Source: Abelmoschus esculentus (taxonomy: Eukaryota; Streptophyta; Magnoliopsida; Malvales; Malvaceae). From it: a stretch of 64,000 nt of DNA. The stretch covers positions 20,489,678-20,553,677 of the forward strand of contig JAUCBN010000016.1 in NCBI GenBank assembly GCA_035048815.1, given 5' to 3'. This document shows positions 1 through 11,132 of this stretch, one piece after another (position 1 is the first letter of the stretch; every line of letters begins with the position of its first letter). The position numbers and the translations under genes are program-made. Under the pieces are notes generated by a model. The model ran no database searches. It was not told where the DNA came from and worked only from the letters and a program-made list of their open reading frames with translations.

Positions 1-89
1 CGGTGTAACTTGAAAACTTGTAATTGTTGATTGTCAATGACCAAGTGATTACTAATTCATCATTTCTCCTTCTGTGCTGTATACCGTAG

Positions 90-949
90 TCTGTGATTCT
101 CGATTATCTTTCCAGCAAGAGAATTTGTTTCGATGACATCGTGGTGGTTTCACCTGATGTTGGTGGAGTCGCAAGAGCACGTTCTTTCGCCAAGACACTA
201 TCCGCCGCACCTTTAGCCATTGTGGACAAAAGGCGTCATGCACATAATGTTGCAGAGGTAATCCTTCTCCACAACTCTGTTATCATTCCCATTCTTCGAC
301 GTCGATTCAGTATTGTTTTTACTGTTTTCCCCAAAGTTTTTGAGATACTTCTATTACACGTCAAAACAATGTATTCCTGTCCCTCCCTAATTTTTATTGT
401 TTAGGTAATGAACCTCATTGGGGATGTAAAAGGAAAGGTTGCAATTATGGTGGACGATATGATCGACACTGCCGGTGAGTGAAAGCGGTTCGAAGAGAGA
501 AAACATAAAAAAAATGTTCTTAATCACAAATACATAATCGATTTTGTTTATCATGATTTGGTCTTGTTTCTGGTTTACCTTAACGAACAAGTTTTCTAGG
601 AACGATTGCGAGAGGGGCTGCACTTTTACATGAACATGGGGCAAGGGAAGTTTATGCATGCTGTACACATGCAGTTTTCAGGTTTTTACTTAGAAATTTT
701 AAAAGTTCATATATATGTGTCGTGTCGTGCCGTGTCGTGTGTGTTAGCAATTTTCTGTTGTTGATGTTTCTTGGCAGCCCTCCTGCAATAGAGAGGTTAT
801 CAGGTGGCCTTTTTCAAGAAGTTATCGTCACAAATACACTCCCAATACCAGAGAAGAACTACTTCCCTCAGTTGACAGTTCTTTCTGTTGCAAACCTGCT
901 GGCTAGAACCATTTGGCACGTCCACGACGACGATGCCGGTTCCCTGTAG
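90..949 (+). CDS. Ribose-phosphate pyrophosphokinase (PRPP synthetase), 3' part
   Basis: The last four exons are visible: 90-257, 405-474, 600-681 and 778-949 (stop TAG), with GT-AG junctions in consistent phase; the 5' end lies outside the window. The enzyme transfers pyrophosphate from ATP to ribose-5-phosphate to make PRPP for purine, pyrimidine, His and Trp synthesis. Diagnostic pieces are VVSPDVGGVARARSFA, the PRPP-binding loop VDDMIDTAGT (split by the intron after 474) and the C-terminal stretch PIPEKNYFPQLTVLSVANLLARTIW. Sequence and tail look like the plant phosphate-dependent PRS1/PRS2/PRS5 group, usually plastidic, but the N-terminus needed to judge targeting is missing. The intron before the last exon carries an imperfect CGTGT tract (about 717-745). 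Confidence 0.93.
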
Positions 950-1737
950 TATTTTTCAGCAAAACCAGATATGGAAACACCCTTTGAAGTTTTCGCCTTC
1001 AAACATGCTTCGGGTTTCATGTTTAAGTATGTTATAGATAAATAGAATGCTTGTTAGCTGCTGCTGCAAGTTTCAAAAGCAGCACCAAACAGATACTCAA
1101 GTCTGCTTTGAACACTCATTTGCATGTTCTGTTCTATGTTTGAATTTCTAGAAATTCACTGGACTTTAAAAAGACTTATAGGGTACCTAAATGTTTCACA
1201 CAGTTAAAAAAACCCTCAATTGTTTAACCAAGGTTAACCATAATTATGTTGGTAATAAAGGGTTTTTGACTAAGTGTTGAGATAAAAACAAGAAAGCTCA
1301 GATTCAGAAGAAAACATCAGTGTCTAGTGATGTTTGGTCGGATTTATATTTCTTTTCTATATCTACACATGTTCATTCACCTTTGAAAAGTGTTCACATG
1401 TGTATGTGCAACACCAAGAATGATGGTTTCTCCATAATTGTGTACTATTAGGGCTCTGATTGATGCCATTTCAATGCCTTGCCTGGTTGCCATAAGTCCC
1501 CAAGGACCACATGGTCATCAATAATATTATTACATTTCATTCCCCAACTAGCAAACTCACAAAGATGAGGCACATTTGTTGTTGATATGTAGTTTTCCCA
1601 AAAGTTCGAGCGGATTTTATCGAGTAAAATCTATAAAGTATTATCTATCGAGAATCATTATATGTACGAGAGTTACATTAACGATAGATAACGGTGGTCT
1701 TACGCTATAAATTTTCACATTTGGCCTAAGTAGAAAT
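950..1737. other. PRS 3' flank and intergenic DNA, nothing coding seen
   Basis: Presumed 3'UTR of the PRS gene followed by AT-rich sequence. No reading frame, RNA gene or clear repeat was recognised. Confidence 0.5.
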
Positions 1738-2215
1738 CTTCTATCTTTTTATCATGGGTGAAAATCATCTACCTCTTTCTCATGCCTCCATTTTAAATTA
1801 GAGAGTTTAGGGCTCAAAGTTAGGGGTTGTGGTTAGGGTTTAGGAAATTAGGGGTATAATGTATTTTTTAGGGCGTATGGTTTAGGGTTTAGGATATAAA
1901 AAATAAGGGTTATGGTTAAAAATTGAATTTTTTAAAAATTTTTAAAAGAAGACAGAAAAGAGACAAATGATTTTTACCCCTTTATCATGCCCTCTTATGC
2001 CTCCGATTAAAAATTTTAAAAAAATTAAATTTTAAATCATAATTCTTATTTTCTAGATCATAAATTCTACATTCTAAAAAAATACACCATACCCTTAATT
2101 TCTTAAACTCTAACCACAACCTCTAACCTTAAACCCTAAACCCTCTGATTTGAAACCACGACATAAAAAAGAGACAGACGATTTTCATCCATTTGACCCC
2201 ATAAGAATTTAAAAT
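1738..2215. repeat. Foldback repeat with telomere-like GGGTTTAGG arms
   Basis: Two arms of about 215 nt face each other around position 1980. The left arm carries GGTTGTGGTTAGGGTTTAGG and the right arm carries the complementary ACCACAACCTCTAACC followed by CCTAAACCCT. Both arms start with a GATGAAAATC-like motif and share the downstream order TTTAGGG, AAATTAGGGGTAT, TTTTTTAGGG. Single-arm relatives occur at 34665-34875 and around 51.7-52.2 kb. It looks like a small inverted-repeat element or MITE, not telomeric DNA, because the TTTAGGG units are scattered and not tandem. Confidence 0.75.
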
Positions 2216-3900
2216 TTAACTACGACCCTAAAATAGATTTCTAACTATATCCTCTTGTTGTATATATTCACAGAATTCTTAATCTAATATAAATATTTCA
2301 AAAATTTAAACCGAATTAAATTTGTAATCACCGGAATTCGTCCGGGGAGTTGCCACCAACTATTTTTACCGGTGCGATTGGAACACCAAATTTACGTCTA
2401 CGAACCAGAGCTGGATCCGGGAGTTTGTTATGCGTAGGGAAGGGTGAACACCCCTACAACGCCCGAAATTAACACCTGTCGGTTACAAAATATATAATAA
2501 AAAATATAAATTCAGTTTTAATTTAAAGTTGTAATCCATTAAAATTTATTTGAAATCAACTTAATAGAAATATTAAAACTTTAATACATAATTGAATGTA
2601 ACAATAATAGTATAAGATAGAAGTCAAACATATATATTATGGTAATATATTTAACATACATAAAAAGTCAAAATTATAATATGGTAATATATATATTAAT
2701 TTTAACAAAGGTAAAAATTATATACGGTAATATATTAATATACATATAGCAAATAGTCAAAACTATAATATGGTAATAATATATATGGTAAAAAAACTAG
2801 TAATAATATATAAAACAATAACTAGATTTAACAAAAATAAAATATGGAGCTTAAATAATAAAAGCATGGACTAGAATGTAAGGATACGTCAACTAGAGAT
2901 CCAAAACGCGAGGGTACTGGACGATCAGGGACCACAGACATATTTTCCCTTTTTTCCCGGGTAAGCAGCAGATCTGGTTTGGTATCTGGGTCTACCTCCG
3001 GTTCTGGAGGCCAAAACTATGTCGTTTTGATGGTATAATAAATATCCCTTATCAACCAAAAATTTCATTTGTTCTTCCTCCCATCAAATAACAAAACAGA
3101 GAGTTCTTTGCTCTTTTTGGGTTTCCGGCGGAGATGAGTCATCGTCCACCGCTGCTCGTCGACGTCGGTGTCGACGTAGCCGTTCCTCGTCGCCGGAGTG
3201 ATGAAAGTTTATAACTTTCCGAAGCGTCTCGATGTATGGAGCATGAACTCGGCCTCGGATTTTTGAAATAAGGCTCACTAGAACGTAGATCTAAAAAGAA
3301 AGCTAAGTTTTTCGAATATTTTTTTTACCTTGTTTCTTTTCCGATTTGTTACCGTTCGCTCTTCTTTCTTTTTTATTTTTCTTTTTGTTCGAATATTGGT
3401 GGTGTCTTGCTTTGAATCCTCTGTTTTTTCAAATCTTGTTTTTGGTATTGATTTTTTTGTAACTGGTTTTCTCTCCGGTTGTAACCGGTGTTACACACGA
3501 TTTGAATGGGTTTTTATACCCAAATCTCATACATATTTTATAATAAAAAGGGTTCTTTATCCTACTTTGATCTAACATTAGATCTAATGATATTTATCCC
3601 TTCCTTTGCAGGTGAAAGCCGTTGGCGGTGGTGTCAGAGAAGGCGGTGGCCGGCCACGCTAGCGAATCAGAGGGCGAGTGGGATACACGCGCGAAGCTGA
3701 ATGGTCGCCGATGCGGCGACAGCGGGAGCTAGTTTATCAGAGGGTTAGGGTTCTGTTTTTTAGATCTAGGGTTTATCCTTTGGATCAAATTAGGAATAGG
3801 GCTAATCCTTTTTGTGGGTCTGAGCTTAAATTTGGGTCAAGGGTTAATAGGTTTGTATTATATTTGGGCTTAGACCAAAAGAGTTTATAATATTGGATCT
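2216..3900. other. Unclassified, locally GC-richer segment, possible retroelement remnant
   Basis: Two blocks (about 2330-2480 and 2920-3760) are clearly richer in GC than their AT-rich surroundings. The second has an intron-like T-rich middle and a TTTGCAGGTG junction near 3605-3615. Several short open frames are present (3084-3278 minus; 3330-3575, 3506-3700 and 3678-3890 plus), but none resembles a known protein. I suspect a decayed LTR or non-coding leader of a transposon, without a diagnostic domain or paired termini to prove it. Confidence 0.3.
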
Positions 3901-4732
3901 GATAAATAAAATGGATTCTTTTATAATTGATGGGTTATTACAAAATTTATCAAAATTTTTTGATAGAGTTCCACGCCAATTAATTCATCTAATTAAAATA
4001 AATCTAAGTATTGTAAATATAATTAGAGTCAAATAATTGTTCATTTATTGAATTCTTTGTGCTAAAAACGTGTCTGTTGAGCCAACTGAAACCATCTAAT
4101 TTCTTGGTCTAATATGATAACTTTTAAAAAATGGGAAATGTAGTTGGAATTTTATGTCTAACCCAAACCTTCATCATCTTCTTACATAATGAAAGTGACC
4201 GAATAGTAATGTAAATACAAAGTTGGTTGGTTAGACAAAACATAAAGAGATAAGCCAAAGAAAACCAACAATAATATTCAAAATTGGTGCTTCACCAGGG
4301 TCCCTACTAGGGATCAATCAGCTACAAATGGTCTGTCCCATTCACATGTAACATTGAACCATAGGATATATGACAAGATAACTGGGGATTATCTATAGAC
4401 TAAGGCTTCATTGAGATAGTTACATTTGAATCTTGTAGATAATATTTATGAATTAATTATTTTTAATTTTAAGAGTGTTTTTATTATTTCAAACAAAATT
4501 GGTTTTTGCTTAGAAATTAATTGTATTGATTATTTTATATTTTGTAATGATGATGTTGAACACCAATCACACCAACTCTCTCCATAATTTTAAAAAAAAA
4601 TCAATTTAAGTCGAATTTTTAAATTTTTATATAAATTTAATTATAATTATTTATTGTAGTTTATAAAATAATAGTTTCTATACTAATCCTTTCATTTTGT
4701 CGTTCATAAAATACTCATGAATAATAGAATAA
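3901..4732. other. AT-rich intergenic DNA, nothing recognised
   Basis: Low-complexity AT-rich sequence without coding potential, ending at the TA target site of the MITE that follows. Confidence 0.5.
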
Positions 4733-4734
4733 TA

Positions 4735-4988
4735 CTATCTATGTCCCAAAAATAGTCTCTTATTGACTTTTGGGTTAATCTTTTTGAACTTTGGTTAATG
4801 ATTATTTAAAATTTATTATTGATAAAAATATTAAAAAATATATTTTAAAAACCTCTAATCGAGTATATTTCAAATATATATTTTATAAAATTTAGTTATT
4901 TAAAATATTTAATATAATTATTATCAAAGTTTAAAAATTTAAACTTTCAAAAAATCAATAATGGATATTATTTGTGGGACGGAGAGAG
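4735..4988. mobile_element. Stowaway-type MITE (Tc1/mariner)
   Basis: The right end reads TTTGTGGGACGGAGAGAG, whose complement is the classic Stowaway terminus CTC(T/C)CTCCGTCCCA. The left end, CTATCTATGTCCCAAAAATAG, is the matching inverted terminus with a few changes. A TA dinucleotide flanks both sides (4733-4734 and 4989-4990), the target duplication expected for this superfamily. The 254-bp AT-rich interior has no coding capacity, typical of non-autonomous copies. It sits about 450 bp upstream of the RING-finger gene. Confidence 0.85.
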
Positions 4989-5445
4989 TATATTAAATTG
5001 TGATTTTGTAAGGTAATCTAATCCTTTCCTTAAACGTATAATTAATGAAAGTTTATTATTTTTTAAAAAAGTAATATGTTTATTTTTAAATTTAAATTTA
5101 AGTAATTCCATTGTTATTTTAATATATATTATTAATTTTATAATTAAATAACTGTAAAGCCAGAGAGTGATCTCGTGGTGAAGAAAAATCAACCCCACGC
5201 GGAGACGAAGAAGAAACAGAGGGTTAAAGCCTAAGCCCTAAAGCCAATCAATAAAACAAAATTTTAAAAAGAAAGACCGAGCAGAATACGGCGTGTCTCT
5301 CTTGGACTGATTCTTTCCAAGTACCAGCTCTTCCTATATTATACTATATGAATTACAACCCAAAAATACCGGCCTCTTTCTCTTCTTCATCCCTTCTTGT
5401 TGATTGATTTTTCATCGTCTTCTCCGTTAGTTTATTGCTCTTCTA
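4989..5445. other. Upstream region of the RING E3 ligase gene
   Basis: AT-rich DNA followed from about 5160 by a purine-rich and then pyrimidine-rich leader. This is where promoter and 5'UTR should lie. No confident core element was identified. Confidence 0.4.
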
Positions 5446-6628
5446 ATGGCCGTTCAAGCTCAATACACTTCCAATGTTACTCAGTTAAAAAGGTTCATTT
5501 TTGTGGCTTTCCAGGACATCTCTCTTTTCTTTGCTTCTGGGGTTATTTTTTCTGGGCTAATTACTAATCAGCGTTCTTATATTTGCAGAAGTGGACAAGA
5601 GGGAAATGATTTTCCATTGCCGCAACAACCAGGAGGAGTTTTTCTTGATCAATCCCATGTGTTTTTGAATAGTACTAGTAGGAAAAGAGGGAGAGAAGTT
5701 GCGGGAGAGGCAGTAACAATGGCGACGATGAATTCATTTTCTTTGCAGGCGCTGCCGACTCAGTTGATCGACGTTTCTCAGCTCCACCATCCGAATGTAG
5801 TCTCCACTGGCCTTCGATTATCTTTCGGACAACAACAGCAAAATCAAAATCAAAGATATCGGCAACAACAACAACAACAGCAACCACCGCAGCAAAATCT
5901 TGTTTTGAATTCTTCTGCTTCTTTGTCTATTGGTTCTGATGATTTGGCAACACAAATCAAACGCCAGAGAGATGAACTGGATCATTTTCTTCAATCTCAG
6001 GTATCGTTTTTCTCTCTTGTTTTAAATGGGTTTTGGGCAATTTTTAGTTTGGGGAGAATGTAAAATTATATACTAGTCCTATTGTTTTTGTTAGGGAGAG
6101 GAATTGCGACGTACTTTAGCGGAGAAAAGGCAGAGACACTATCGTGAGCTATTGGAGGAGGCGGAAGAATCGATGGTGAGAAGGTTAAGAGAGAAGGAAG
6201 CGGAAGTGGAGAAAGCAAAGCAACGGAACGTTGAATTAGAGGCACGGGTGGCGCAACTTAGCGCGGAGGCGCGGCTTTGGCATGCGAAAGCCAGGACACA
6301 GGTGGCGACCGCAGCTTCATTACAAGCGCAGCTCCAACTAGCAATAATGAGTGGTGGAAGAGCTGCCGTGACGCAGGGGGAGGAGGGGAAGACGTGTGCC
6401 CGCGGAGGATTAGAGGCGCAGGCAGAGGACGCCGAGTCGGCTTACGTGGACCCGGAATACATATTTGCTTCAACTCCGTCGTGCAAGTCGTGTAGGACGC
6501 GCGTCGCAGCGGTTCTTCTGCTGCCATGCCGGCATCTTTGCTTGTGTACAGAGTGTGCCCGAGTGCCTCAAGTCTGCCCGATTTGCCATTCCGTCAGCAA
6601 TTCTATCGTCGAGGTTTTTCTTTCTTGA
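5446..6628 (+). CDS. BOI-like RING E3 ubiquitin ligase
   Basis: Exons 5446-5492, 5589-6000 and 6095-6628 give a 330-residue protein. It matches the plant BOI/BRG family (Botrytis-susceptible-interactor type RING ligases), which regulate cell death, pathogen response and gibberellin signalling. Seen: an MAVQAQY start, a Gln-rich tract (encoded near 5830-5895), a central coiled coil rich in Glu, Lys and Arg (start of exon 3) and a compact C-terminal C3HC4 RING with CKSC, LLPCRHLCLC and CPIC. The family ends close to the RING, as here (SIVEVFLS then stop). Intron 1 is only 96 nt and in frame, so retention would not terminate translation. Exact paralogue not assigned. Confidence 0.93.
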
Positions 6629-8124
6629 AAAACAATTAATCTTTTAGTCAAATAATAAAATTACAGTTCTCTCAATATATTTTTTGAGGTAATGTACATG
6701 ACCACTTGGACTGTAGCATTGTTTTTCATTTCTCTTTCATTTAATTAATATAAAAAATTCTTTTATTTATAATTTTTTTTATCTCAGTTAATTCCAGTTC
6801 TACGTCCACAGAAGATGATAATTCACTTTAAAAAAATTAAATTAACCAATTTTAATTACTTAAGACTTCCGATAACGTAGTGAACAGAACCCACATAATA
6901 ATTTTTTTAAACATTAGCCTTTATTCTTTGAATATATAGTCCTGTGTTTTTATTGTAGATTGGATCCACACTTCACAGGCATTGGGTCTTATAATTTATG
7001 CAACGTTTACCTCTTCCTTTAACATTCATAATTTAGTCACATGCCCAACACATTGCAGTGTCCTTTGCACCTGTCTAGAGTATTTATATTTTTTAATTCT
7101 CCTCATTTTATCCAATAAAAATAAATAATTATTATAACTTTTATTTATAATTTTTTAAATTAATTCTCTATTATATCAAATAAAAATAATATTTTTTATA
7201 ATAAATCAAATTTAATTTTTTACTTTAAAATTTCAGTTCAACTTAAAATATCATAAAATATCAATTTTAAATAAAGATATTAAATTTTATATTAAATATA
7301 AATCGATCAAAATCTGATCTAACTTGACCTATAATCATTCTAAATACTAGTGCATTGTCCATTCCTAACTTTCTAGTAGTCTGTCGTCAATGCTGTGCGG
7401 TGGTCCGTAAAGACACAAGGATTGAGCATGAACGGAAATTTTCATGTCAAAATATAATTTGTTAATATATAAGTTTAAAATTTTTAAAATATAATTTTTT
7501 TAATCCGATCTAATTCGTATCTCTTTAGTGTACCCCTAAACAATGGGGATATAAAAAATATTTCTTAAAACAAACTCGTTACTATTATCAATCGAAGATT
7601 TAAATTAAATCTTTTATCAGTGATTCACTAGACAAATAAATTTCATATAAATAATATTCTTTTTTCTATTTAAATTTCCCTAAAAAAGTGTACATTAAAG
7701 TGAGTGACATAATACCATGTGATATGGTATGAGAGGGCCTAACTAATGTTGCACAAAGTTGGAGCAGGTCAGTAAAGTTGATCAATAGGACACACTATTT
7801 ATTCTTTTTTTCTAAGTCTTGAATTAAAATATACGGAGATCTTCGATTCGAATCAAAATAATTTTATTAAAATTAAATCATATTTTTATAATTTTTAATT
7901 ATTATTTAACCCTTTTTAAGTGCTCGTTATAATATCTCAAGTTACGGTATAACTAGTTGAGCTTCCATTATTTTAATCAAACACGAATACTATAAGAAAC
8001 TTTTTCAAATATAATTTGTGTATCTAAGTTTGAATAGAAAATTTAGAATAAAAAATTAACAAGATTATAAATAAGTGTCAACATTATTAATAGAGATATT
8101 ATTAAATTTATCCTAAAAATAAAT
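6629..8124. other. AT-rich intergenic DNA
   Basis: RING-gene 3'UTR and then about 1.4 kb of AT-rich sequence. No coding frame, RNA gene or structured repeat was recognised. Confidence 0.5.
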
Positions 8125-8850
8125 ATAAAAAAATAATTTAACCCTTAAGGTTTACAGTTTTTGTCGTTTTAGCCCGTATTTTTTTTGGATAAATTTAGCC
8201 CTTAACCTATATCTTTTTGACAAATATCTTATTTTTTAACTAGCTTGATAACTGGACCGTTAAAAATTTAACGATGATATATATATGGAATATAATTTTA
8301 AATGATATAAAATGTAACCTATCAAATATATATATATGGAATATAATTTTTTTCCAATATAAAATATAAAACAATTAAAATTCAAATAAAATATTAAAAA
8401 TTAATTAATTCTAAAATAAAAAATTATAAAACATTCTTAACCCTGACTACGATAGAATCAAAATCTCATCTTAAAAAATATAAACACAATTCGAATAAGA
8501 TTTTGATTTTATCGTAGTTAGGGTTAAAAATGTTTAATAATCTTATATTTTAGAATTAATTAATTTTTAATATTTATTTAAATTTTAATTATTTTATATT
8601 TTATATTGAAATAAAATTATATTCTATATATATATATATATATGTATTTGATAGGTTACATGTCATGCCACTTAAAATTATATTTCATATATATGTGTAT
8701 CACCGTTAAATGTTTAACGGTCCAATCATCAATCTAGTTAAAAAATAAGTTATTTGTCAAAAAGATATAAGTTAAGGGCTAAATTTATCAAAAAAAAGAT
8801 AAGATAAAACGACAAAAACTGTAAACGTTAAGGGTTAAAATTATCTTTAT
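8125..8850. repeat. Long foldback (hairpin) element with ~350-bp arms
   Basis: The whole segment is self-complementary around about 8485. The left arm contains TTTACAGTTTTTGTCGTTTT (8151-8170), AAATTTAGCCCTTAACC, ATCTTTTTGACAAAT and GACCGTTAAAAATTTAACG. The right arm carries their reverse complements in opposite order, ending AAAACGACAAAAACTGTAAA (8807-8826). By eye the arms are about 90% identical. The centre pairs AGAATCAAAATC with GATTTTGATT. An (AT)n tract lies in the right arm (about 8628-8643). No transposase and no convincing target duplication. It resembles a foldback MITE, possibly Mutator-like, and if transcribed would make long double-stranded RNA. Confidence 0.85.
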
Positions 8851-9168
8851 GTCAAAATAAAAATAAACATATCAATCGATAAAGATAAATGTATCATAAA
8901 ATATTATACCATAAAAAATTATTTTTATTAAAAAATTGATGATCGAGATTAATTAGGAAAAAATTATAGATTGGGTAGGAAAAAACAGAGATTTCGAGTT
9001 TTAATTTCAACTGCCATATCTAAAATTACTTAGCCGTGCCTAATACTCCATGAACCTACAAATATTACACGGAGTCCATGCACCCGGAAAAATCTTGACC
9101 CGATTCATTCCCCACTCACGGATGCTTCAGACCCGACGCTATTTTTAATAAACAAAGAGCAAGCTCCC

Positions 9169-9176
9169 TATAAAAA
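9169..9176 (+). promoter_or_regulatory. TATA box of the FLZ gene
   Basis: TATAAAAA preceded by CTCCC, 69 bp upstream of the chosen ATG at 9245. It is followed by a C/T-rich leader with a (TC)n run, a normal plant core-promoter layout. Confidence 0.7.
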
Positions 9177-9244
9177 TCAAACCTTGATTTCTTCACCCAC
9201 TCATCTTAATGTTCTTTCTCTCTCTCTCTTCATTCCCTTCGAAA

Positions 9245-9828
9245 ATGGAATCTTTAGTTCCTTTGGGTAACCGTTGTTTGGTTGAATATGATAATGGAGC
9301 GGATTCACTTGCAGACATGGAAGCTGGATATTTAAGAAGCCGCCATAGCCAGAATCATAAACAGCAAAACGGTTTCTTCTCCAGATTTCTCTGTTACACA
9401 AGGAATACTGGCGACAATGGCAGTTCTAGGAACCTATCTTCCGGGTCTCGCATTCGATTTTACGAGACCCGATTTGAACAACATGAAACACCCCATTTCT
9501 TGGATGCTTGTTTCCTCTGCAGGAAGCCTCTGGGGAACAATCAAGACATCTTCATGTATAGGTTGGTATCAAATTTTATGATTTTGATGAAAACCAAGGT
9601 ATTGTCTTGTTCGACTAACTTTGTTTCGTGTTTATGTGCAGAGGGGACATGCCATTCTGTAGTGAAGAATGCAGATACAAACAGATTGTGGTAGATGAAG
9701 TTAATGAGAAGAGATTGAAGCTGTCTGCAACAATGAAAGCTTTGAGGAACAAGGAACAGAACAAATCTGCATCTGCTGCCAATGCTCAGGGGTACAATTT
9801 GCATACAGGAACTATTACAGCTGCCTGA
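9245..9828 (+). CDS. FCS-like zinc finger (FLZ, DUF581) protein
   Basis: Two exons, 9245-9561 and 9642-9828, give 167 residues. The FLZ domain spans the intron: HFLDACFLCRKPL, NNQDIFMY, then RGDMPFCSEECRYKQI. It contains the CxxC and FCSxxCR zinc ligands and the phenylalanine/serine/cysteine triad that names the family. FLZ proteins are small plant adaptors that bind SnRK1 kinase subunits and link energy and stress signalling. The C-terminal tail after the domain is short and Lys/Ala-rich. I chose the ATG at 9245 because it has a good AAAATGG context; an in-frame ATG at 9209 would add 12 residues but lies in the TC-rich leader in poor context. Confidence 0.93.
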
Positions 9829-10504
9829 GTTGTTTTTCTCTCTAAAAGTTGAATTTTTTTATTTAGTTTTTAACAGTGACTGTTTGATGCTGTAAAAACA
9901 GCTTGGATCTACTCTATGATGCAATTGATCACGTGGATCTTTCTTTTTGGGTAATTAGATTTGATTTTTATTTAATTTAGTTCTTTTTATATTAACAAAT
10001 CTGTAATGCATCAATGTAATGGTGAGATGGGATGGGAAACCTTCTCTGTGTATTTCTGTGTTGATTTTCCCCAGAAAACGAGACTGGCGTGAATGAAGTT
10101 AACGTTTTCTTCAGTTTGATTTTAATTTCATTTTAAAATTATGAGTTAATTGCATTACAAGTCCTCAAAGTATACAACTCCATTTTAAATTGATCACGTT
10201 TAAGTGTTATAATTTCATCTTCAAACTAATTTGGGGGTGAAATTAGAATGTTCTAAACTTAGGGACTAATTTAGAATAAAGAGAATAGTTTAGGGACTAG
10301 TCCTCAAAGTATAGTGAAGTATTTATGTGTATTTTGATGAAAACTTTGGGACTAATTTTACCCTTCAAACTATACCGCATGAGATTTTAATAGACTAATC
10401 TTCATTTTTTTTTCTGAATGTATTATATTTATGATATATTTATTATTTTTTAATAAAAATTTAGTTGTTATTGTAAAAAAAACTGAAATAAAACTCAAAT
10501 TTAG
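9829..10504. other. FLZ 3' flank and repeat-containing spacer
   Basis: Contains the FLZ 3'UTR and then a spacer with a 15-nt direct repeat AGTCCTCAAAGTATA (10160-10174 and 10299-10313) surrounding TTAGGGACTA motifs, which suggests a small degenerate repeat. No beta-amylase exon is visible here upstream of the orphan exon that follows. Confidence 0.5.
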
Positions 10505-10847
10505 TACGCCCGAAGGGTTGGTCCGGCAAGGAAAGACGGCAACGAAGATGGTCCGAGTCGAACTTGCTGGTGAAAACGCATTGGAGAGGTACGATGGTGG
10601 TGCGTATGCGCAAGTTTTGGCCACAAGTAGATCAGATTCAGGCAACGGATTGAGTGCCTTCACGTACTTAAGAATGAACAAGAGGTTGTTCGAAAGGGAC
10701 AATTGGAGGCACTTGGTCGAGTTTGTGACAAACATGTCCGAAGGAGGTAGGCGAATTCCGAAGATCGACTCCCGAGGATCGAATCTTTACATCGGGTTTA
10801 TCGGAAAGAAGAACGTTGAGAAATTGGAGGAGGCTGGTCTTGCATAG
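10505..10847 (+). pseudogene. Orphan terminal exon of a beta-amylase (GH14)
   Basis: An open frame of 113 codons to TAG begins just after a TTTAG acceptor-like sequence. It reads TPEGLVRQGKTA, AGENALERYDGGAYAQV, TSRSDSGNGLSAFTYLRMNK, and ends near NLYIGFIGKKN. This is the conserved C-terminal part of plant chloroplast-type (BAM1/BAM3-like) beta-amylases, which release maltose from starch. A complete enzyme has roughly 500-570 residues in several exons. None of the upstream exons, including the catalytic glutamates, is present in the 680 bp back to the FLZ gene, which lies on the same strand. I infer a duplicated or stranded last exon, so non-functional as an amylase. The frame is intact, so the event may be recent. 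Confidence 0.75.
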
Positions 10848-11132
10848 AACATTTGTACAGAGTCCATGAAGAACAATTATATATACATATAGGGTTTTGT
10901 ATTATATAGGTTGAAAACCAGAAAAAATGAACTAAAAAGAGCAAAGACTACAGTCTATATGTTAAATGCAGTTCTGCAAATTTGAGTTGAATTCCTTTGG
11001 ATAGAAGCATTATAGCTGATAACAAATTCATAGCTTAAACTTGTCTAGGAACAGACACAAGACAGCTTTAGTCACTAATACAAGGTTGTCCTGTTGGCTC
11101 TGGTAAAAGATCAGAGATAATATAAACCAAAC
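10848..11132. other. Short spacer between orphan exon and RLCK 3' end
   Basis: Holds the presumed former 3' flank of the amylase exon and the 3'UTR of the minus-strand kinase. Nothing else seen. Confidence 0.4.

Noticed and set aside
1800..1960. Telomere or interstitial telomeric array
   Set aside because: TTTAGGG words are scattered and mirrored by a complementary arm, so this is a foldback repeat and not a tandem telomeric stretch.
3330..3890. Overlapping plus-strand frames of 64-81 codons
   Set aside because: No domain or homology; probably part of a decayed non-coding element.
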